Part shown: positions 16,971 to 24,712 of the stretch, in pieces | Layout: each line of letters begins with the position of its first letter | Position numbering within the stretch: position 1 is the stretch's first letter | NCBI GenBank assembly: GCA_027489295.1 | Contig: JAIYAA010000077.1 | Span: 1-54,074 of the forward strand | Length of the DNA: 54,074 bases | Reading direction: 5' to 3' | Source of the DNA: Sphingomonadales bacterium | GTDB lineage: Bacteria > Pseudomonadota > Alphaproteobacteria > Sphingomonadales > Sphingomonadaceae | Translations under genes and position numbers: made by a program | The notes under the pieces: generated by a model | What the model was told of the DNA's origin: nothing | Databases searched by the model: none | The model's input: the letters and a program-made list of their open reading frames with translations, nothing else

Positions 16971-17118
16971 GGTCGTCTCCTTTGAACGGCAGCCGTGTCC
17001 GCAGGCGCGGCACGGCGATGGCGGCGAGCCCAGCGAGCGCGCATCCGGTGTTTTGAAAGACGAGCAGCCCGTCGATGATCGACGGCATCTCCACGCTGTG
17101 TCCGAACCACATCTTCAT
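16963..17118 (-). CDS. Possible 51-residue protein upstream of GST
   Basis: A small frame starting at the ATG at 17118 (MKMWFGHSVEMPSIIDGLLV) overlaps the GST start by eight bases and has GGGAG about 8 bases upstream. It holds one hydrophobic segment (CALAGLAAIAVPRL). No family is recognised. It could be a translated leader that couples GST translation, or chance; the overlap and ribosome binding site are the only support. Confidence 0.35.
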   Translation of the reverse strand: MKMWFGHSVEMPSIIDGLLVFQNTGCALAGLAAIAVPRLRTRLPFKGDDLA

Positions 17119-17234
17119 GGGGTCACTCCCGTCCGCCTCGGGTCGATCCCAAGGCCTGCACGACAGATGCATCGTGGCCGCTCGACACGGCAGAGGCGCC
17201 TGGGTGATAACACCCATTCCAGAGAGGAATGACG

Positions 17235-18131
17235 GTGGACCGATTCCAGGCGATGACGACCTTTGTACGGGTGGTGGACACAGGCTCCTTTTCGGCCGCC
17301 GCCCGCCAGCTCAATGTCGGGCAGCCCGCGGTGTCGAAGACGATCGCCCAGCTGGAGAACCGGCTTCAGGTCAGCCTGCTGATCCGATCGACGCACGGGT
17401 TGACCCCGACCGAGGCCGGGCAGCGCTTCTATGAGCGTGCCCGCATCGCCATCCAGGAGGCGGACGAAGCCGAATTGTCGGCGCGGGGTGCGGGGGCGGG
17501 CCTGTCGGGCTGCCTGCGGGTTTCCGCGGCTCCCACCTTCGCGCGCCTGCATGTCATTCCGCACCTGCCCCGCTTCCTGGAGGCGCATCCGGGGCTGGAG
17601 ATCGATGTGATCCTCGACGACCGCGTGATCGACCTGGTCGCCGAGGGCATCGATGTGACGCTGCGCATGGGGGCATTGCCCGATTCGTCGGCGGTCGCGC
17701 GCAAGCTGATGGGCGGGCGCCGATCGGTCTTCGCCACGCCGACCTATCTTGCGCGGGCAGGCGAGCCACGCACGCCCGGCGAACTCGCCGAGCATGAGAC
17801 GATCATATACAGCCAGCTCTCCAACGTCTGGGCGTTCACCCGCGACGGGACCCAGGCGTCGGTGACGGTTCGCGGCCGAGTGCGGGTGAGCGCGGCGGAA
17901 GGATTGCGGGCGGCCGTGCTGGCCGACATGGGCCTGACGATCGGATCGGACTGGATGTTCGTGCCCGAATTGGCGAGCGGTCAGGTCCGCCGGGTTCTTG
18001 ACGATTGGTCGCTGCCGTCGATCGACCTGTGGGCGGTGTTCCCGACCGGGCGCATGGTGAGCGCGAAGGCGCGGGCATTCGCCGCTTTTGTCGAGCAGGT
18101 CATGGCGCCGGGCTATTCCGACGCGGCATAA
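17235..18131 (+). CDS. LysR-family transcriptional regulator
   Basis: This 298-residue LysR-type regulator has an N-terminal winged helix (MDRFQAMTTFVRVVDTGSF, AARQLNVGQPAVSKTIAQLE) and a C-terminal effector-binding domain. I chose the GTG at 17235 because AGAGGA lies 6 bases upstream; the ATG at 17229 directly abuts that site, and VDRFQAM matches the usual N-terminus of this subgroup. It is divergent from the GST/peroxiredoxin/SDR operon and is followed by the crotonase and hydrolase genes, so it may control either side. The inducer is unknown. Confidence 0.93.
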   Translation: MDRFQAMTTFVRVVDTGSFSAAARQLNVGQPAVSKTIAQLENRLQVSLLIRSTHGLTPTEAGQRFYERARIAIQEADEAELSARGAGAGLSGCLRVSAAPTFARLHVIPHLPRFLEAHPGLEIDVILDDRVIDLVAEGIDVTLRMGALPDSSAVARKLMGGRRSVFATPTYLARAGEPRTPGELAEHETIIYSQLSNVWAFTRDGTQASVTVRGRVRVSAAEGLRAAVLADMGLTIGSDWMFVPELASGQVRRVLDDWSLPSIDLWAVFPTGRMVSAKARAFAAFVEQVMAPGYSDAA

Positions 18132-18230
18132 GCCTTATCGCTCCGCGCCATCGTCCGCTGCCGCGCGGAACGGCCTAGCTGATCCCCACGCCGCCACTTC
18201 GGGTCGGCGCCCCATTCAAGGATCGACATC

Positions 18231-19001
18231 ATGGCCAAGTTCGACACCTATAGCGACGCTTTCCCCAACGCCCACCTGACCCGCAAGGACAATGGCGTAC
18301 TGGAAGTCGCGCTGCACACCGATGGCGGCAAGCTCGTCTTCAACGGCCATACGCATGAGCAGTTCGTCGAGCTGTTCCATCAGGTCGGCGAGGATCGGGA
18401 CAACCGCGCCGTGATCCTGACCGGCACTGGCGACGCGTTCATGGACACGATCGACCCCGAGGGTTTCGATTTCTTCAGTCCGCAGGGCTATGACAAGATC
18501 CTGCGCGAAGGCCGCAAGATTCTCTCGAACATCCTCGACATCGAAGTGCCGATGATCAGCGCGCTCAACGGGCCGGTGCTGCTCCACAGCGAATATGCGC
18601 TGCTGACCGACATCATCCTGGCCACCCCGGAGACGGTGTTTCAGGACAAGCCGCATTTCGATTTCGGCATCGTTCCCGGTGACGGCGTTCACCTGCTGTG
18701 GCCGCATGTGATCGGCTCGGTCCGCGGACGCTATTTCCTGCTGACCCGCCAGCGGCTCGATGCCCAGACAGCCAGGGACTATGGCGTCGTGAACGAGATC
18801 GTACCCGCCGATCGCCTGCTGGCCCGCGCCCATGAAATCGCCGACGGCATCGCCGCGCTGCCCCCGCTGACCGGTCGCTACACGCGCATGGCGATCACCC
18901 AGCCGCTGCGCCGCCTTATCGATGAGGGCACCGGCTATGGCCTTGCACTCGAAGGCATCAGCGCGGCCGACGTCGCCCGATCGATGGCCGCCCAGGGCTG
19001 A
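18231..19001 (+). CDS. Crotonase-family hydrolase resembling 6-oxocamphor hydrolase
   Basis: This 256-residue enoyl-CoA hydratase/isomerase-superfamily protein resembles, as I recall that sequence, 6-oxocamphor hydrolase, which cleaves a carbon-carbon bond in cyclic beta-diketones without CoA. Shared features are VILTGTGDAF, EVPMISALNGPV, FQDKPHFDFGIVPGDG, then VHLLWPH and GRYFLLT. The His in KPHF and the Asp in PGDG correspond to catalytic residues of that enzyme, and a Glu lies in LALEGISA near the C-terminus. The alpha/beta hydrolase follows 62 bases later. A role in alicyclic ketone breakdown is inference. Confidence 0.8.
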   Translation: MAKFDTYSDAFPNAHLTRKDNGVLEVALHTDGGKLVFNGHTHEQFVELFHQVGEDRDNRAVILTGTGDAFMDTIDPEGFDFFSPQGYDKILREGRKILSNILDIEVPMISALNGPVLLHSEYALLTDIILATPETVFQDKPHFDFGIVPGDGVHLLWPHVIGSVRGRYFLLTRQRLDAQTARDYGVVNEIVPADRLLARAHEIADGIAALPPLTGRYTRMAITQPLRRLIDEGTGYGLALEGISAADVARSMAAQG

Positions 19002-19063
19002 CACCGCACTTGCCGCCCGGCCCGGTCGCCGGGCGGCAGTCACCTCAAGCAACAGGAACCGCC

Positions 19064-19921
19064 ATGACCCAGATCCGCTACCGCACCGTCGATGTCGACG
19101 GTCATGCCATCTTCTATCGGGAGGCGGGCAATCCCGGCCTGCCGACACTGCTGCTGCTGCACGGCTTTCCGTCGTCGAGCCACATGTTCCGCGATCTCAT
19201 ACCGCTGCTGGCGGAACGGTTTCACCTGGTTGCGCCGGATCTGCCGGGATTTGGGCTGAGCGAAATCAAACCGCGCGCCACCTTCACATACAGCTTCGAC
19301 GCGCTTGCCAGGGTAGTCGGGCGCTTCACCGAGGTAACCGGCCTCGACCGATACGCGCTCTATGTTTTCGACTACGGGGCGCCGACCGGCTTCCGGCTCG
19401 CCATGGCACATCCCGAGCGGGTCACAGCGATCGTTTCGCAGAACGGCAACGCCTATGAGGAAGGGCTGAGCGCCGGATGGAACCCGATCCAGCGCTATTG
19501 GCGCGAGCCGAACGACGCCAATCGTCAGGCGCTACGAGAACTTCTCACGCCAGCGTCGATCCGCTGGCAGTATGAACATGGGGTGCCGGACGTCAGCGCC
19601 ATTTCGCCTGACGGCAGCGCGCTCGATGCCTGGTATATCGCGCGGCCGGAGGTCGATGAAATCCAGCTGGACCTGTTCGGCGACTATGCCAGCAACATCG
19701 CGCTGTATCCCGCGTTTCAAGAATATTTTCGCAAACACAGGCCGCCCTTTCTTGCGATCTGGGGCAGGAACGATCCGTTCTTTCTCCCGGCCGGAGCCGA
19801 AGCTTTCCGGCGCGATCTGCCAGATGCAGATGTCCGCTTCCTCGACACCGGCCATTTCGCGCTGGAAACGCATGCGGCAGACATCGCCGACGCGATCGGG
19901 AAATTTCTGCCGCAATGGTGA
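19064..19921 (+). CDS. Alpha/beta hydrolase (epoxide hydrolase/haloalkane dehalogenase-like)
   Basis: This 285-residue alpha/beta hydrolase has HGFPSSSHMFR (oxyanion region), a nucleophile elbow VFDYGAP with Asp rather than Ser, an acid in WGRNDPF and the catalytic His in TGHFALE. An Asp nucleophile is typical of epoxide hydrolases and haloalkane dehalogenases rather than esterases. The ATG at 19064 has CAGGA upstream and gives MTQIRYRTVDVDGHAIFYRE; an open extension to 19010 is in the spacer. It probably works with the crotonase upstream on a xenobiotic or terpenoid-like substrate; the actual substrate is unknown. Confidence 0.88.
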   Translation: MTQIRYRTVDVDGHAIFYREAGNPGLPTLLLLHGFPSSSHMFRDLIPLLAERFHLVAPDLPGFGLSEIKPRATFTYSFDALARVVGRFTEVTGLDRYALYVFDYGAPTGFRLAMAHPERVTAIVSQNGNAYEEGLSAGWNPIQRYWREPNDANRQALRELLTPASIRWQYEHGVPDVSAISPDGSALDAWYIARPEVDEIQLDLFGDYASNIALYPAFQEYFRKHRPPFLAIWGRNDPFFLPAGAEAFRRDLPDADVRFLDTGHFALETHAADIADAIGKFLPQW

Positions 19922-19952
19922 CGTACGGAGCGCCGAGACCAGGCTGGCCCAC

Positions 19953-20016
19953 GAATGACCGGTGTTGGCGCAACCGGACGCTCCCAGTCGCGGCGTCGAG
20001 CGGCAGGAAAGTCCCA
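19953..20016 (+). repeat. 64-base dispersed repeat, copy B
   Basis: Starting GAATGACCGGT and ending CGGCAGGAAAGTCCCA, this segment aligns without gaps with copy A at 13941-14004. It lies just after the alpha/beta hydrolase gene, at the boundary with the AT-rich PDZ gene. Confidence 0.6.
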
Positions 20017-20122
20017 CTTTCGATCAGCCAGGCAGCGTATCAAGTTAAGTAATAGTCTTTCAGGTATCATGCAAGCACCTGTATGGTATTTACAGGGCGA
20101 ACATTATTGCAAACAGCCCCAA

Positions 20123-21037
20123 TTAGCATCCGTATCCAGCACCGGGCTGCGGACAATCACCGTACAAACCGTAGGTTCTCGGCTGCTTTTCTCGCTCCCG
20201 CTCCCGATCCTCCTGCTGACGGCGGCGCTCTTCGTTTTGCCGCTCTCGCTCGGTATCCGCACCTGATGGTCGGGACGTTGATGACGACGAACCTGAAGAA
20301 CTTCCGGATGACAAAACGGCGCCTGCAAGAGCCAGCACAACCACCGCGCCTACGGTTTTAGCAAGATAGTTGCCTTCCCCGGGTCCGTACGGCGCACGAC
20401 AGCTATAGTTTCTATATTCGAGACACCGAACTTTTCCGTCAGAGGTAAGATAGGCTTTTACCCAATCCTGCGTGCCACCACTGTACGAATAATAACCAAT
20501 AATTACCTGAGACCCGTCTGGAAATACATTATATGATACATTATGCATACTTTCCTGATCATAAGTATTCCAGCTCCACCCTTTTGAATCTGAGTAAACC
20601 AATTGATTCAAAAATGAGGTATAGTCGAAAAATTTATGCAAATTTTCTTGCGAAAATTGCCGAGCATCTCTCAATTGGGCCCTTTGACGCATTCTGCGGT
20701 AATTTTGCGCAGAGTCTAAAAAGGCGACCCAAACCCAATCGCCGGGAGCGTTTTCATTAACGAGCCCGGAAAAACCCTTAAAATCGTTGAACGGGTGACC
20801 ATTTATAGCAACAATATAATCCCCAGGCTTTATACCAAAAAATAGACTGTCATCAGAATTTATTACTTTTATTGCTTTGAATCCTTGGTAGTTATATTCT
20901 TTATCTTCGATAACAATACCAAGACGACCATTTCTATCCGCGCCTGGATAGTAAAACTCTCCTGTTACGCTTTGAGCCATAGAGGGAGACGGAAGCGTCA
21001 ATGCTAAGCATAGTACGCTGGCGAAGATGCGCTTCAT
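20123..21037 (-). CDS. Secreted PDZ-like protein
   Basis: This 304-residue protein has a signal peptide (MKRIFASVLCLALTLPSPSMAQ), then a PDZ-like domain (about 37-105) with LGIVIEDKEYNYQGFKAIKV, SLFFGIKPGDYIVAINGHPF. After a central domain rich in Tyr and Ser comes a hydrophobic segment near 230 (TVGAVVVLALAGAVLSSG), a Ser-rich linker and a strongly charged Arg/Glu tail ending in Cys-containing GDCPQPGAGYGC. It should be in the periplasm or membrane-bound facing out. The gene is clearly more AT-rich than its neighbours, a sign of separate acquisition. No neighbour is clearly linked. Confidence 0.75.
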   Translation of the reverse strand: MKRIFASVLCLALTLPSPSMAQSVTGEFYYPGADRNGRLGIVIEDKEYNYQGFKAIKVINSDDSLFFGIKPGDYIVAINGHPFNDFKGFSGLVNENAPGDWVWVAFLDSAQNYRRMRQRAQLRDARQFSQENLHKFFDYTSFLNQLVYSDSKGWSWNTYDQESMHNVSYNVFPDGSQVIIGYYSYSGGTQDWVKAYLTSDGKVRCLEYRNYSCRAPYGPGEGNYLAKTVGAVVVLALAGAVLSSGSSSGSSSSTSRPSGADTERERQNEERRRQQEDREREREKQPRTYGLYGDCPQPGAGYGC

Positions 21038-21216
21038 ATGCCCCCCGATTCGTTACGTTTAAGTAATATGAACCTAGCGGCGATATCTCGCAACGAGACT
21101 TTTGGGTCGGACCACCACATGCTCCTCACGGCGGGCTAAGGTTAAACGGTCGAATGTCGCCTCTTGGCATAAGCCGAAGTTTGGCGATGCGGACCGGAAC
21201 GACAGCTTCGTCCCAA

Positions 21217-21248
21217 CGCCCGTGCCCGGCACGCCCCGGGCACGGGCG
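21217..21248 (-). terminator. Hairpin downstream of the short recombinase
   Basis: A perfect 13-bp stem, CGCCCGTGCCCGG (21217-21229) with its complement at 21236-21248, closes a 6-base loop. It lies 9 bases past the stop of the minus-strand recombinase. No T run follows, so factor-independent termination is uncertain. Confidence 0.5.
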
Positions 21249-21257
21249 CCAGCAGAT

Positions 21258-21890
21258 TCAGATCTCGGTGTTCTCGGCAAGTGCGAGTGCGTCTTCCACG
21301 TCGATCCCAAGATAACGCACCGTGTTCTCGATCTTGCTATGGCCGAGAAGGATCTGCACAGCCCGTAGATTACCGGTCGCCCTGTAGATGATCGATGCCT
21401 TCGTTCGGCGAAGTGAGTGCGTACCATACTCGCTCCGCATCAAGCCGACGCCTGTCACCCATTCGTCGACAAGCCGCGCATACTGCCGGGTGCTCAGGTG
21501 CCCATTGTGATCGACCCGGCTCGGGAACACATAATCGTCCACCGTGCCGCCCCGGCGTTCGAGCCACGCCAGCAAGCTGCCCCTCGCATCTGGCAGCAGT
21601 TCGAATTGAACGGGCCGTCCTGTTTTCTGCTGCATGACGATTGCCCGCGTTCGGATCTGGCCGCCGCTGACAAGATCGCCGATCTTCATCTGCACGAGGT
21701 CGCAGCCCCGAAGCTTGCTGTCGATCGCCAGATCGAACAGCGCCCGATCTCGCAGGCGGCGGCGCTGATTGAGGTAGAAACGGATCTCCCAAATCTGCTT
21801 CGGTTTCAGAGCCCGCTTTGCACCCACGGTCCTTCCGGCATTCCAGACCGGGCGCTTGGTGGCGGTGAGTTCTGTTTCAGGCATCTCCAT
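21258..21890 (-). CDS. Short tyrosine recombinase
   Basis: This 210-residue phage-integrase-family protein is essentially only a catalytic domain. Candidate active-site residues are R61 (SKLRGCDL), K89 (QQKTGRP), H158/R161 (THSLRR), H184 (LLGH) and Y193 (NTVRYLG). Full integrases also have an arm- and core-binding domain, missing here, although this stand-alone short form is common in alphaproteobacterial accessory regions. The ATG at 21890 has GGAGA upstream, and a perfect inverted repeat (21903-21919) lies just behind that. It could act on a nested element; its sites are not identified. Confidence 0.88.
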   Translation of the reverse strand: MEMPETELTATKRPVWNAGRTVGAKRALKPKQIWEIRFYLNQRRRLRDRALFDLAIDSKLRGCDLVQMKIGDLVSGGQIRTRAIVMQQKTGRPVQFELLPDARGSLLAWLERRGGTVDDYVFPSRVDHNGHLSTRQYARLVDEWVTGVGLMRSEYGTHSLRRTKASIIYRATGNLRAVQILLGHSKIENTVRYLGIDVEDALALAENTEI

Positions 21891-21902
21891 GATCGTTCTC
21901 CA

Positions 21903-21919
21903 ATGGCCACATTGGCCAT
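21903..21919. promoter_or_regulatory. Perfect inverted repeat upstream of the short recombinase
   Basis: ATGGCCA-CAT-TGGCCAT is a perfect 7-bp inverted repeat with a 3-base spacer. It lies 13 to 29 bases upstream of the recombinase start codon, beside the ribosome binding site. It could be an operator for autoregulation or a recombinase-binding site; neither is shown. Confidence 0.4.
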
Positions 21920-22298
21920 CTGCAGAACGCTTGCCGACGAGGATGCGCAGGACTTGCTGTGGGGCTCGTGCCGACCAGACTCGGTCGCTCGCCCGTTCCT
22001 GGGCGAATGTCTGATCCTGACGAAAGCAGACTTCCGTGTTCCATGAAGCTGCCGCGCGCAGCGACCCAACGTCCCATTTCTACATATCCGTCGGGCAATC
22101 TCGGCAAAGGAAACTGCCAATTTTGGAAAGGGCTTCGCCGCAGGCTCGCTCCCGCGATCGCGAGTAGCGTTCCCAATCCACGTTCGCTTAGCCGTCACCA
22201 ATTGTACGGAACAATCAATTCTGGCGCGCTTTGCAAATCGCCGTGTTCGTGAGAGTAAAGACGCGCAATCAATCTTTGCCGTCGAGCGGGGGACACGC

Positions 22299-23765
22299 GT
22301 GATCGGAATGCGCAGTACAGGTCGACGGCTGCAATGGAGGCAGGCATTTACCCCAGCGCTTTCCGGATTGTTCGTCGCGGTCGTCGTATCGCTGCTCATC
22401 TATTCGACGCCGCTCGCCCAATTCGGCGCGGACGCGTCGCAACGCCTCATGCTGGGTCTGAACCTCGGCGGCGGCGCGCTAGGCGCCCCGAACCAGACTA
22501 TGAAACCCCATTCGCCGACCAATTGGGTATTCGTCGACTTGGGTGGCCGGTTCTGCGGTGGCGAGAGTGGCGGGCGGCTCTGCCCACCAGCTCGCGCGAA
22601 CACCGACAGGAATGCCCTTGCCAATCTTCTGAGCAAATTGCGCGCTCGGCAGCCGAGGCTGATCATTCTCGACGTGGCAACCAAGCCTGTCCCGGACGAA
22701 GACGAAGCGCTGCTGGCGCTACTAAAGCGGTCCGGCGCGCCAATTCTTCTGGCCTGGAATCCAGACTCCGACCACCTCCAGACCGATCCTAGCGGCAACG
22801 TGTCGTTGGTCTCAGAACGCCAAAATTTTCTATGTGATCCGTTCGCATGTCGATTTCCTGCCGCGAGATATTTCCCGTCCTTACGTCGAATGTCAGGCCC
22901 GACCGCGCGTCGTCTAGCCGCAGACTATGCGGTGGCCGACACCGAAGGTGCAGCGACGCGACGGGTACCTTCGATTGCCCATGCGGCGGCGATGATCGCT
23001 CAGGCGCCAGGCGACGCTCCATTCGCGCTTCTTGATGCCGCGCCGGAAACTCCCACAGTGCGCGCAGCCCGTAATTGCCCCGACGTCGATGCGCGAACGT
23101 GCAGCATGATGTTCGCCGAGACCGAGCGGGTCTTCTCGTTCAAACCCGTGGATCCGAGCGTCCCACGAACCGATGGCGAGAGCTGGCCGCCACTTGCATT
23201 TCTCCACTATGTGCCTGATGCTAATCCAATTACCGACTCCTTGCCGCGTGATCTGACCGACGCCGTCATCGTCGTGGGCGACAGCAGAGAGAGTGCAGGC
23301 GACCGCACTTGGGCGGTCACGGGCGAGGTGAGCGGGGCAGAGCTCATCCTAAATGATAGCCGTCAGTTCCTCCTCGCCGGCCCCCATCCCAAGCCAGGCT
23401 TGTTCGCCCATCTACGGTCCGAAATCCCCTTCCTGCTCGTCGGTTTCGCAGCGCTCCTGATTATACAAGCGTGTCTCGGCCATCACGCGCAGCGCCCGCG
23501 CGGGTTCCGTGCCAATATCGTGACAGTGTCGCGGACGGCCGCGCTGCTTTTGCTCACCATGGTCGTTACCGCTCTCGCCTTCGCTGGACTGTTGTGGATG
23601 CGCGGCATCGACACCGGAGCGCCAACCGATCTCGTGACACCCTTCCTTGGAATCGTGCTCGAGAGTTTACTGGATACGGTTCACCAATCGATCGGCATTG
23701 TTGAGGGAGCGGCGACTTGCTTGGTCGATGCAATCGCTCGCGGCAAAAAAGGACAGGTATCGTGA
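22299..23765 (+). CDS. CHASE2-like membrane sensor protein
   Basis: This 488-residue protein has an N-terminal membrane segment (about 18-38), a large extracytoplasmic region, and two membrane segments near the C-terminus (about 366-386 and 404-425), ending in a short cytoplasmic tail. The outer region resembles CHASE2 sensor domains: NWVFVDLGG, LRARQPRLIILDVA, and VIVVGDSRESAGD. No kinase, cyclase or other output domain follows. The start is GTG at 22299 after GCGGGGGAC. It overlaps the next gene by four bases (GTGA). It probably senses an extracellular signal with the secreted partner; the signal is unknown. Confidence 0.65.
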   Translation: MIGMRSTGRRLQWRQAFTPALSGLFVAVVVSLLIYSTPLAQFGADASQRLMLGLNLGGGALGAPNQTMKPHSPTNWVFVDLGGRFCGGESGGRLCPPARANTDRNALANLLSKLRARQPRLIILDVATKPVPDEDEALLALLKRSGAPILLAWNPDSDHLQTDPSGNVSLVSERQNFLCDPFACRFPAARYFPSLRRMSGPTARRLAADYAVADTEGAATRRVPSIAHAAAMIAQAPGDAPFALLDAAPETPTVRAARNCPDVDARTCSMMFAETERVFSFKPVDPSVPRTDGESWPPLAFLHYVPDANPITDSLPRDLTDAVIVVGDSRESAGDRTWAVTGEVSGAELILNDSRQFLLAGPHPKPGLFAHLRSEIPFLLVGFAALLIIQACLGHHAQRPRGFRANIVTVSRTAALLLLTMVVTALAFAGLLWMRGIDTGAPTDLVTPFLGIVLESLLDTVHQSIGIVEGAATCLVDAIARGKKGQVS

Positions 23766-24661
23766 CCGAACTTCTGTTCTTCCTGGTCGCCGCGGTGCCG
23801 GCCGCGACGTCGCCGCCTTGTGCCGCTCATGAGTTGAGCATGAAGGTCGGCGCGATCATGCGCGCGGGGACCGGGCCACTAGGACATCCAGTAACCCGCT
23901 CTGGCCGCACGTCGTCACCAATTACGCTGGCCGAGGGCGACACACTGTGCGGCGGCGAGCATGTCGTTAACCCCGCCGGCTCGGGTCGAATCGTGGTACT
24001 TAATGTGCCAGGGGGTGGAGAACTCTCAATACTCCCCGGACAGGACAAGCTCATTCCTTTTCCCACGACCAATACTCTCGCAGCGGGTTGGGCTCGGCTT
24101 TTCGACATGGTGTTCAGCCCGGATACGCACCAGCGGAACCTGACGCGCGACGGCACCAGCGAGGTCGTGAATGCCGAGGCGCGGGATAGCCGGGTCGCGC
24201 CCGCGCTTGGACCGATCGTGATCGCCTGGAATGGTAGGTCTAGAGGCCCCTGGACGTTGATGGTGGACGCCAACACCACGCGCTCATCGGCGAAAGTCAC
24301 ACAACCTTATGCGCAGTTGGACGTCGGGGCGGTCTGCCATGCTGGTTGTGCCATCACCGTCACCGCAGCAGACGCGCAAGTCGTAGCCCGGCGGCGGGTC
24401 CGGATCGTGAATATCGGCGAAGTGGCGATACCGGACTGGCTCGATACGCTTAGCGGGCAGCCGCTCGAAGCCGCATTGCTCGGCAGTTGGCTACTGAATA
24501 GCAACGCAGCGCCAGTGTGGCGCGATCAAGGTATCTCGTTGCTGTGGCGAGGCGCATGCTCCCATGTCGCGGCGTACGACGATCTGAAACGACACATCGA
24601 CGTCGAGAATATGGCGGCCGTGTGTAGCGCAAAGCCGACAATACTAAACCACGAGGACTGA
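23762..24661 (+). CDS. Secreted protein coupled to the CHASE2-like protein
   Basis: This 299-residue protein has a signal peptide (MTELLFFLVAAVPAATSPPC) and then a beta-rich region (ITLAEGDTLCGGEHVVNPAG, GRIVVLNVPGGGELSI) that loosely recalls FecR-type periplasmic domains. Two cysteines in CHAGC may form a disulfide. The GTG at 23762 overlaps the stop of the CHASE2-like gene, so the two are translationally coupled and probably interact in the periplasm. It is convergent with the caspase gene (51-base gap). The FecR likeness is weak and the function unknown. Confidence 0.6.
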   Translation: MTELLFFLVAAVPAATSPPCAAHELSMKVGAIMRAGTGPLGHPVTRSGRTSSPITLAEGDTLCGGEHVVNPAGSGRIVVLNVPGGGELSILPGQDKLIPFPTTNTLAAGWARLFDMVFSPDTHQRNLTRDGTSEVVNAEARDSRVAPALGPIVIAWNGRSRGPWTLMVDANTTRSSAKVTQPYAQLDVGAVCHAGCAITVTAADAQVVARRRVRIVNIGEVAIPDWLDTLSGQPLEAALLGSWLLNSNAAPVWRDQGISLLWRGACSHVAAYDDLKRHIDVENMAAVCSAKPTILNHED

Positions 24662-24712
24662 GTTGATCGTGTCGGAAGTCGCTATCCCAGCTGCGCGCTG
24701 AAAGAGCTACTT

